Origin: Fulvimonas soli | Lineage (GTDB): Bacteria > Pseudomonadota > Gammaproteobacteria > Xanthomonadales > Rhodanobacteraceae | DNA: 64,000 nucleotides | NCBI RefSeq assembly: GCF_003148905.1 | Contig: NZ_QGHC01000007.1 | Span: 206,908 to 270,907, forward strand | Direction of reading: 5' to 3' | Shown: positions 1-12,100 of the stretch, piece by piece | Position numbering within the stretch: position 1 is the first letter of the stretch | Layout: the number at the start of each line of letters is the position of its first letter | Position numbers and translations under genes: made by a program | The notes under the pieces: generated by a model | What the model was told of the DNA's origin: nothing | The model's database searches: none | Seen by the model: only the letters and a program-made list of their open reading frames with translations

Positions 1-1596
<1,596 letters not shown>

Positions 1597-1598
<2 letters not shown>

Positions 1599-1629
1599 AG
1601 AGCGGCGAACTGTGAGTTCGCCGCTCTCT
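1597..1629. terminator. Perfect 15-bp hairpin, likely terminator of the helicase remnant
   Basis: A perfect inverted repeat, AGAGAGCGGCGAACT (1597-1611) and its complement (1615-1629), is separated by GTG. It follows the double stop of the helicase remnant directly. The downstream T-run is weak (GGCTTTGT). It probably insulates the cas control region from upstream transcription. Confidence 0.65.
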
Positions 1630-1838
1630 GGCTTTGTACTTGCAGATTCACTTCATCTTCTGAGCATGACTTTCGCCTCCAACCGGCATTGGCGCTCAGA
1701 TCAAAAGGATTGCCAACCGACGCGAAAGCGATATGCTATGCGAGCCGTGAAACTACATGGCAACGCGCGAAACCATCCGAGCGTTGAGTCGCGCACTCCT
1801 TAGCTGTGTCTAGACCACAGCAAGGTTCAAAAATTACT

Positions 1839-1876
1839 TTCTTGAAAGCAACAGTTATCTCTTCTCATACAACCTT
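1839..1876 (+). promoter_or_regulatory. Putative target of the pseudo-crRNA at the cas promoter, with TTC PAM
   Basis: Positions 1842-1856 read TTGAAAGCAACAGTT. The pseudo-spacer that follows the first repeat-like element (1988-2002) reads TTGAACGCAACGGTT, so 13 of 15 positions match, and the two mismatches are at spacer positions 6 and 12. The bases just 5' of the match are TTC (1839-1841), which fits the TTN PAM known for type I-U/I-G Cas4-Cas1 systems. A further CTCTTC match (1859-1864) needs a one-base shift. A bound Cascade would extend to about 1876 and reach the TTGACA element at 1875-1880. Function is inferred. Confidence 0.65.
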
Positions 1877-1949
1877 GACATCTAAACACTCAAGCTTAAA
1901 GATACTCTCCCACCAAAATCTGTCAAGCCCGGTAGGACGGGGGTATACA
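1875..1949 (+). promoter_or_regulatory. Candidate promoters of the cas operon and its leader RNA
   Basis: A perfect -35 hexamer TTGACA lies at 1875-1880 in an AT-rich stretch. Possible -10 sequences are TAAAGA (1897-1902, 16-bp spacing) or GATACT (1901-1906, 20-bp spacing); neither is ideal. A second candidate is the -10 TATACA at 1944-1949, which would start transcription at the beginning of the first repeat-like element, but its -35 is poor. No convincing small ORF lies between these promoters and csb1. Confidence 0.45.
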
Positions 1950-1951
1950 GC

Positions 1952-2057
1952 CACCTCGGGCAACCTGAGCCTGGGCCTCATTGAAGCTTGAACGCAACGG
2001 TTCACCTCTTCGCCAAAAGCGAACATCCCCGCAAGTCATTGCGGGCCTCATTCGTCC
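1952..2057 (+). ncRNA. Two diverged CRISPR-repeat-like elements flanking a pseudo-spacer (crRNA-like regulator candidate)
   Basis: Element 1 (1952-1987) ends with GGCCTCATTGAAGC, identical to the last 14 nt of the array repeat, and carries a 6-bp hairpin (CTCGGG, loop CAA, CCTGAG). Element 2 (2022-2057) has the hairpin CCCGCAA-GTCA-TTGCGGG followed directly by CCTCATT. This is the architecture of the true repeat (CCGGAGCG-ATT-CGCTCCGG then CCTCATT), with the stem sequence changed but pairing kept. The two CCTCATT motifs are 70 bp apart, leaving a 34-nt pseudo-spacer at 1988-2021; array units are mostly 71-74 bp. The layout resembles the crRNA-like regulators CreA and CreR described for other CRISPR types. 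Element 2 ends 84 bp before the csb1 ATG. An overlapping alternative hairpin (ATTGCGGG with CCCGCAAT at 2055-2062) also exists. Transcription and processing are not demonstrated. Confidence 0.72.
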
Positions 2058-2141
2058 CGCAATCCCGTCTCATGATGGGAGACACACTCCTCCTAAGCTG
2101 CATGGGCACGTATGGCGCCATCACTCACCAGGGGAATCAAC

Positions 2142-3356
2142 ATGAACGACAAGCTCACGCTCGATCTCGTCCGCAATGCCGTCGCCGGTTCGGCTGCGGC
2201 TTTCCGTTGCCGTCAGAAGTTGCAGCCGGCCGGCGGCGAAGGTAGCCCGGTGTTTCCCGCCACCTACGAAGGCGGCAAATACGCAACAGAGGAACGTCGC
2301 ATCCCCGGGCGCGAAGCACCGGTGCCATGCGTGGTATTGAACTCCGTGCAGTCAGAAGCCAACCACGTCGAGCTTGCACTGCTCGATGCGTGGGACGACA
2401 AGGAGATTCCGCTGCCGGTGATCACCGTTGATTTCGCGGGGCAAGGCTTGCGCCGCGACCTCCGCGTGACCAGCCTGGAAGCGCCGCACCGCATCGCCGA
2501 CGCGCTATTGCGCGACAGCCTGCTGGACGGAATTGAGTTTCGTAAGTCTGTACATGGCAGCAAGATCGATCATGTCGACCTGCGTAATGCGACCGCCCTG
2601 TTCGAACTGTGTCCCACCGCACTCGTGTTTGGACTGTGGGATTCCACCGGTCCACGCGGCGGTCTCGGCGCGAAATTCGCGCGCGCCTACGTATCCGAAG
2701 TGGTCGGCATCGATGCGGTGCCGGGCAAAAAGACCGCGAGCCGCATCGATCCCGCCGAGGTCCGACTCGGCGCTGGTCCGGTGTACCTGCGGGCCGACGG
2801 CGGCTGGACGCTCGACGAGAAAGAGGCGGCCAAGGAGAAGGGCAAGCCCGTCAAAGCCGGAAAAGACGGCAAACCGTCCGAAGTCAACCACGGCAATGTG
2901 ACGCCAAGCATCAGCGATGGCGGCTTCACGATCGCCTATGCGCTGCGTACAAGTACGCTGTCACTGCCCGCGCTGCGCCGCCTGCGTTTCCCGATCGACG
3001 GCCAGCGCGACCCCGCGCGTGATCGTGCCGCGCAGACCGCGCTGGCCGCGCTCGCATTGTGCGGATCGACGCTGGCGCAATCCGCCGGCAGCGACCTGCG
3101 TTCGCGCTGCCACCTGGTACCGGTGGAAACCTCTCGCTGGGAGTTGCTCGACATGCCGGGCGAGGAGCCGAAGTCCTATGTGCTCGATCGTGCCGGCGCG
3201 ATCGCGCTGTATCGCGAAGCCGTCGAGGCGGCCAAGGCCGCCGGCCTGCCATGGCTCGACGAGCCGCTCGAACTGGTGCCGTCGCCGCAGCTCGCCGCGC
3301 TGGTGCGCAAGAGCCAGGACCTGGCGATCGCCACGACCGAGGCGGGAGAAGGCTGA
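2142..3356 (+). CDS. csb1: Type I-G Cas7 (Csb1, GSU0053 family), crRNA backbone subunit
   Basis: This 404-residue protein matches the Csb1/GSU0053 family, the Cas7 subunit of type I-U/I-G Cascade that polymerises along the crRNA spacer. Recognisable parts are the N-terminal TLDLVRNAVAGSAAAFRCRQ, VVLNSVQSEANHVE, and the glycine-rich FGLWDSTGPRGGLGAKFAR. The ATG at 2142 is chosen because GGGGAA lies 6-7 nt upstream; an in-frame ATG at 2112 has no ribosome site. Its TGA overlaps the csb2 ATG (TGATG), so the two are translationally coupled. It is the first gene of the interference operon and lies just behind the repeat-like control region. A Lys-rich stretch around residues 225-250 (KEAAKEKGKPVKAGKDGK) is probably a flexible loop. 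Confidence 0.9.
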   Translation: MNDKLTLDLVRNAVAGSAAAFRCRQKLQPAGGEGSPVFPATYEGGKYATEERRIPGREAPVPCVVLNSVQSEANHVELALLDAWDDKEIPLPVITVDFAGQGLRRDLRVTSLEAPHRIADALLRDSLLDGIEFRKSVHGSKIDHVDLRNATALFELCPTALVFGLWDSTGPRGGLGAKFARAYVSEVVGIDAVPGKKTASRIDPAEVRLGAGPVYLRADGGWTLDEKEAAKEKGKPVKAGKDGKPSEVNHGNVTPSISDGGFTIAYALRTSTLSLPALRRLRFPIDGQRDPARDRAAQTALAALALCGSTLAQSAGSDLRSRCHLVPVETSRWELLDMPGEEPKSYVLDRAGAIALYREAVEAAKAAGLPWLDEPLELVPSPQLAALVRKSQDLAIATTEAGEG

Positions 3357-4992
3357 TGATCGCCATCGGCATCCGTTACCTGAACGGTTGGTCGATGGCG
3401 GCAACGGCGGACGGATCGGACAAGTCGACGGCCGAATGGCCGCCGCACCCCGACCGCTTGTTCATGGCCCTGGCCGCCGCCCACTTCGAAACCGACCGAG
3501 ATTCCACCGAACGCGCGGCGCTGCTGTGGCTGGAACAGCAGGCGGCCCCCGGGCTGCACGCAAGCATGGGCCAGGACGTTTCGCACCGCGCCATCGTCAC
3601 ACACTACGTACCGGTCAACGACGTCGTCCCACCGCGCACTACGGAGAACGCGACCGCCAAACAAGTTGCCGAAGGACTGCTGCTGTTGCCGGAACGACGG
3701 CTGCGTCAGGCGCGGCAATTCCCGGTGGTCGTGCCGCAAAACGACACCGTATATTTCATCTGGCCGGATGCCGAGCCCGACGAAGGCATCCGCACGGCAC
3801 TGGCCGCGCTGTGCGCCAAGTTGACCTGTCTTGGCCACTCGGCCTCGCTGGTACAGGCCTGGATCGAACCGGAGCCGCCGGATCCGACGATGCGACCCAC
3901 GAAGGGCGCGGGGCTGCCCCTGCGCGTGACGGAAACCGGCCGGCTGGCCCAGCTCGAACAGGCTTACAACGAAAGCGAACGCCTGGCATGGATCGCACTC
4001 GAAAGTGCCATAGCCAGTGCCAAGGGTGCGGCCAGGAAAAAACTGCGTGAGGAACAGGAGACGCGTTTCGGCAAAGGTGCTCCACCGTCACGCCGCCCGC
4101 CACCGGCGACTTCCATCGCGTATGCATCCATCACACCCGAACAGCCGGTCATTCCGCATACGATCTTCAGCGATCGCCTGCTGATGTTCCGGCAGATCCC
4201 GCGCCAGCCTTCCCGCGAAGACCCTGGCAGGCCGCCGAAAGATCGCGGCGAAGCCGCCGACAAGCGGCTATGGCTCGACAACATGCCGCTGCTAATGGCC
4301 GCATGGCGTCATACCGTCATGGCACACAGCCAAATACAGCCGCCGCCGGAATGGCTGTGTGGCCACCGCGCCGATGGCACTCCGACGACGCAGCCGCATC
4401 TCGCGGTACTGCCGATCGCAAACGTCGCCAATCCGCATGCCCAAGGCCACGTGATGGGCGTCGCGCTCGCCATCCCGCGCGACGTACCGGGCCATGAGGT
4501 CGGTCGCTGCCTGGGGCCGCTGTTCGATCTTGATTCCGACGGCAATCCGAAACCTCTAACGATCTACCACGGTCACGACTTCGACATCGATGTCGTCTTC
4601 GACCTTGGCGAGTCGGAGCGCGAGGCGTTCCGGGCGCAGCGCTGGTGTGGTGACGCCGGTGGTGCGACCGTGTGGGCCAGCGTCACGCCGGTCGCGCTCG
4701 ACCGGCACAGCAAGCGCAGTCGTTTCGACGATGAAACGAGGGAGCAGATCGCCCATGCCTGCACGCGCATTGGGCTGCCGCGCCCGAAGAAGGTCCAGAT
4801 CTCCTCCACCGGCTTCCTGACCGGCGTGCCTCATGCCCGTTCCGTGCCTGCCCTGCGTCGCAAGGACGGCAGCGCGCGCCAGCAGGTACACGTCTGCCTG
4901 GAATTCCCGGAGGCGGTGCGTGGCCCGATGCTGATCGGCGCCGGCCGCTTCCGTGGCTATGGTCTGTGCATGCCCTACCGGAGGGACAAGGC

Positions 4993-4996
<4 letters not shown>
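3356..4996 (+). CDS. csb2: Type I-G Cas5-Cas6 fusion protein (Csb2, GSU0054 family)
   Basis: This 546-residue RAMP protein matches the Csb2/GSU0054 family, which combines a Cas5-like part (capping the 5' handle of crRNA) with a Cas6-like part (cutting pre-crRNA in the repeat). The N-terminus AIGIRYLNGWSMAA, followed by WPPHPDRLFMALAAAHFET, is typical. The C-terminus carries a RAMP glycine-rich loop, GAGRFRGYGLCMPY, at about residues 529-542. The start overlaps the csb1 stop by one base and the stop overlaps the cas3 start (ATGA), so the operon is tightly coupled. As the likely repeat endonuclease it would have to recognise the repeat hairpin, which matters for the diverged repeats upstream of csb1. 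I cannot place the catalytic histidine with confidence. Confidence 0.88.
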
Positions 4997-7957
<2,961 letters not shown>

Positions 7958-7968
<11 letters not shown>

Positions 7969-8899
7969 CATCCTGCTGCACGGCATCGACGGCGCGAATC
8001 CGCTTGGCTTCCTCGCCGCAATTGGAACCCTGCGCGTACTATCGCTCGATTCGGACGATGTCCGATTGCGATGGATGAAGCATGAAAATGCCTGGCGTCC
8101 CGTCCTGGCGATGGAGACCGCGCTCGAAGAACACGCTTTTGTCGAACACCTGTCTGCAAAGTTGGCCGCTTCGGTACCTTCCGAAGTCTTCGCGCTGGGC
8201 GACAACCCTTCCGTTCCACTCGGTGTCTTCCGCCCCTATGCGCAGTCCTGCGCGCAAGCGTCCCTGGATGGCGACCGCACTCGTTCGGATTTTGCCACGG
8301 CATTCGCTGGCGAACATCCCATCGACAAGGAAGGCAAGGTTCCGGATACCGCGCTGCGCACGATGAGCGGCGCCGGGCACCAGCACTTCCTCAAGTTCAT
8401 GCGCAACTTCATCGAACAGGTGCAACCGGAACATCTGCGCAAGACGCTATTCGACCACTGGCGCTACGACGACCCTGTGCAAAATATGACCTTGCGCTGG
8501 GATCCGTCCGACGACAACCGCTATGCCTTGCGCTGGTCCGACCCGAGCGGGGACCCGGATCGCAAGTCGATGGGCTCGATGTGGGGTGCCAACCGCTTGG
8601 CGATCGAAGCTTTGCCCTTGTTCCCGACACTGCCTACGTACCGGCAACTGGAAACGGTCGGTTTCCATACGCAAGGCGCACGTAAGACGCACTGGAGCTG
8701 GCCGATCTGGGATGTGTTCGCGGGGGTGGATACGGTGCGCTCCCTGCTCGACATGGCCGACGTGCAACGCAGCGACCGTGCCAGGGTGCAGCCGAAGGGG
8801 CTCAGCGCCCGTGGGATTGCTGAGGTCTACCGCAGCCGGCGGCTGACCACCGGAAAATTCCGCAACTTCACGATGGGCTCCCCCGTCCCGCATGCCTGA
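7958..8899 (+). CDS. csb3: Type I-G Csb3 family protein (GSU0052-like, Cas8-type or Cas3-extension subunit)
   Basis: The 313-residue protein begins HGIDGANPLGFLAAIGTLRVL, the signature start of the GSU0052/Csb3 family found next to csb1-csb2 in I-U/I-G loci. The family is variously annotated as a Cas8-like large subunit or a 'Cas3-extension' protein, and its biochemical role is not settled. CAGGAG at 7945-7950 gives a good ribosome site for the ATG at 7958, inside the end of cas3. No csx17 (cas8u2) gene is present in the locus, so Csb3 is the only candidate for a PAM-reading large subunit here. It is the last gene of the coupled csb1-csb2-cas3-csb3 block. The C-terminus is compact and could be slightly shortened. 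Confidence 0.82.
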
Positions 8900-8923
8900 A
8901 AGGCCAAGCTTGCACGCATTCGA

Positions 8924-8947
8924 AGGCATGCCGTATAGGGCATGCCT
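8924..8947. terminator. Hairpin after csb3, possible terminator or attenuator
   Basis: AGGCATGCC (8924-8932) pairs with GGCATGCCT (8939-8947) across a six-base loop. It lies 25 nt after the csb3 stop and 240 nt before the giant gene. There is no T-run, so termination would be weak. It may separate the interference operon from the downstream gene. The GCATGCCTGA at the csb3 end recurs in the right arm. Confidence 0.4.
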
Positions 8948-9083
8948 GATAACTTCCTCTCGTACTGAAGCGCGCTAATAGAGCGTCGACGCACAGGGTG
9001 GCCGAATGAGCCATTCCCGATCTCCGCTGATCCAACTTGCCCACGTCGCCCTCCCCTGCTAGAACGGGCACCAGGCCGGCACA

Positions 9084-9193
9084 GGGGGGCCGGCGAGGAG
9101 TAGCCAGTAGCCATGGATACGTTATCAACGACGATTTGGTCATCGGCGACCAGCACGGGGGGCCGGCGAGGAGTAGCCAGTAGCCATGGATAC
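9084..9193 (+). repeat. 37-bp exact direct repeat duplicating the ribosome site and start codon of the giant gene
   Basis: The same 37 bases occur at 9084-9120 and 9157-9193, separated by 36 unrelated bases. Each copy contains GGCGAGGAG followed by CCATGGATAC, so ribosome site and start codon are both duplicated. Only the second ATG (9186) is in frame with the giant gene; the first (9113) opens another frame. The surrounding 8900-9185 interval has no gene I can support. Confidence 0.85.
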
Positions 9194-12100
9194 AGGGAAG
9201 ATCGCGACTGCCGCGCGCGTGCGCGTGGCGCTCGAGATACCGCTGCTCGATCGCCTCGCCCAGGACGCAAGGGTGGCCCTGATGGGCGTGCAATGCGCGC
9301 CACCCGAACCAGAAGCCGTGCGGCGCCAGTTGCTCGGGCGCGCGGTGCGGCTCACCGAGACGATGGCGCCAGCCGCCACTGCCGCCGCGAACGAGATTCG
9401 CGATGCGTTTGGCCTGCAGGCCGCCGTGGAAATCTACCAATCGGCCGGGCGCGAGAACGCCGCGATGCACCTGCTGCGCGAGCCGATCCTAATGGAGATC
9501 CAGGGACGCCTGCTGTCCCTGCTCGACAATGGCGCTCTGCGTGCCGTGATCGGTCACGAATTCGGCCACTTCATCGCGCACGGGCCGGATTCCCCGCACG
9601 CCCACGTCAGCGCACTGGCGACGTATCTTGCCGCCGCGGAAGATGTTCCGGGAGAAGTCGCACTGCTCGCCTCGATGCTGTCGATGGCGCGCGAACTGAC
9701 CGCCGACCGCTACGCCCTGCTCGCCACCCGCGATCTCGACGCCCTGCTGCGCCTCGAGATGGTGGCGACCACGGGCCTGCCGGCCGAGGCCCTCGGCGGT
9801 GACACTGCGGGATACCTCGCGCAATGCCGCGAGCTGGTGGAAAGCTGCCTGGCCGATGGTGACGGCGCGCAAGGCGTCACGCACCCCGAACACGGCGTAC
9901 GCGCCTGGGCAGCGTGGCTCTTCAGCGAATCCGATCTGTATCACGAACTGACCGGATGCGGCCCCGCCACGCGGGCCATTGCCGACGTCGATGCGTTGAT
10001 CGAACGCGTGTTGCGTCGACCCGGTCTCGACGGCACGTTCCAATACCTGGAACCACCGCCGGCGGAGCTGCATGAACTGGCATTGGCATCGGCCGTGCTG
10101 GTCGCCATGGCCGACGAACTGCTGAGCGACGACGAGGCGGAGATTCTGGAAAGAACCTTCGCGCCGCTGGTACCCGATTGGCGCCGCCTGCTCGATCCGG
10201 ATGAAGCGGCGCGCCGCGTCGAGGCGCTCGCGCCCGTTGCGAAAGCCTGGGGGGCGGCTTTCCTGAGGCCGCTATTCAACCTTCTTCATCATGTATTGAT
10301 GGCCGACGGCGTGGTGGACGCACGGGAACTCATACGCGTGATCGAGATCGGCCGCCTGCTCGATGGCGAGGAGCTGTTCGGTTCGCTGATGCGCCCGGTC
10401 ATGCGGCGTATCACGGTCGAGCGGCGCGAAGAAACAGCAACCAAACCCCTGCCCATCCGCACGCAAGACGCGCTTCCGGCGCTGGATGCCTATCTCGCCG
10501 CGATCGCTCGGCGGCGCGGCGCGCAAGTCACACTTCGCCGCCTGCTGCGCATGCTTGGCGGCACCGACCGCAACGACGGCGTGCTTGTCCAGATCGCCGC
10601 AGCGCTGGATCGCGCCGCACTCATGACCAAGGCCGATCTTTCCACGATCGACTTGGACGACGATTTCATCCTGACGCCCAGACACGCCGCGCCGACCGTC
10701 CCGCAGCAACCGCTGCCGACACGCGATGCGCTGCGCCGCGCGATCCGTCGCCTGCGCGATGAACTGGTCAGCGGCGACGGACACAGTCCCTCCGTGCGCC
10801 TGCGCGAAATCCGTACCGGGCGCGCATTCGATCTCGCCGCGTTGTCGCGCGTCTCGGTCGGGCACGGCGACCGCTGCCTCGCGCTCGCACATGAAGGGCG
10901 CCGCGTGACACTGGTACAAGGCGAGCAGGCCGGTCAATCGAAGGACGCGGCCATCCTGCTCCGCCAGCTCGTCGAACTGCGGCGGGAACACCTCGCCCGA
11001 CGCGAGGAAACCGGCGCACGCGACCTGTACCTTGGCACCGGTTTTGTGCGCGGCGCAATAGAGGGTTATGTGGTGCGCGCGCCGTTGTTGCTGCATTCGG
11101 TGGAGCTTGAACCGGAGGGCAGCGGCGGCATGGCGCTGGTGCCCGTGCGTGACGAGCCTCCCGCCGCCAACCAGGCACTGTTCCGACTCATCCATCTCAA
11201 GGCGAATCTGCCGTTTCCCGACGATCTTGCGCACCGGCTCGATGCCCTGGCCGCGGATGCCAGCGCGGGTGCGCCCGCGCTAGCAGAGCACCTGCGCCAG
11301 ATCGGCGTGGACCTGTTCGAGGTCGATGGCGACCTGCATGTGCTTGACCCGCTCGACGACGACGTGCCGGCCTGGACGGGCCGGCGGCTGGAGCTCGAAG
11401 CCTGTGCTGTCATCGGCTTGTTCCCACAATCCCGCTCCGAACTGCTGCACGACTACGAACAGCTGCTTGCCGATCTCGACCGACCGAACGCGGACGTCGG
11501 TGCCCTGCTCGGCTGTGCGAACGAACTCTTGCCGGCCTCGCTGCGGCAACCCGGCGCACCAGCCCCCTCCGCAGCCGTGCCGTCGGCGCCTGCGCTGGTG
11601 ATCGGCGCAGATCCATCGCAGGTCGAAGTCGTGCGTATGGCCGGCGCCTTGCCGGCCCTCGTCATCGACGGACCGCCCGGCACCGGCAAGAGCCAGGTGA
11701 TCGTGAACCTGGTCGCGGACGCATTGTCCCGCGGCGAGCGTGTCGCCGTCGTGTCGGAGAAACGCGCCGCGCTGGACGTGGTGGCGAACCGTCTGGCCGG
11801 CATCGGCTTCAGCAAGCTCGTGGGTGTCGTCCACGACGTGGCGGACGACCGCAAGGCGCTGTTCCGCAAGATTCACGCGCGACTGGAGCCGAAGGCGGAA
11901 GAACCTGATCCGGCTCCCACAATAGAAGCCAATGATCCCGCGCCGCTGGCCGAGCTGCTGCGCTCGCGCATCGCGCATGCGCGTTTCACGACCTCGGGCG
12001 AACCGACGCTGGGGCAGCTTGCCACTTTTGCGGCGGGTATCGCGGCCACGGTGCCGCCGAACATGCCACCGCTAGCCGACGTTCCCGCCGCGTCCGCGCT

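Noticed and set aside
1806..2245. Two short plus-strand frames (61 and 85 codons) upstream of csb1, considered as a CreT-like toxin
   Set aside because: No ribosome sites and no protein-like composition, and they overlap the repeat-like elements and the csb1 start. No start codon lies between the candidate promoter and the first pseudo-repeat that would fit a toxin.
9084..9193. 37-bp repeats with a 36-bp spacer, considered as a second mini-CRISPR
   Set aside because: The repeat has no similarity to the array repeat, has no matching hairpin, and contains the ribosome site and start codon of the giant gene.
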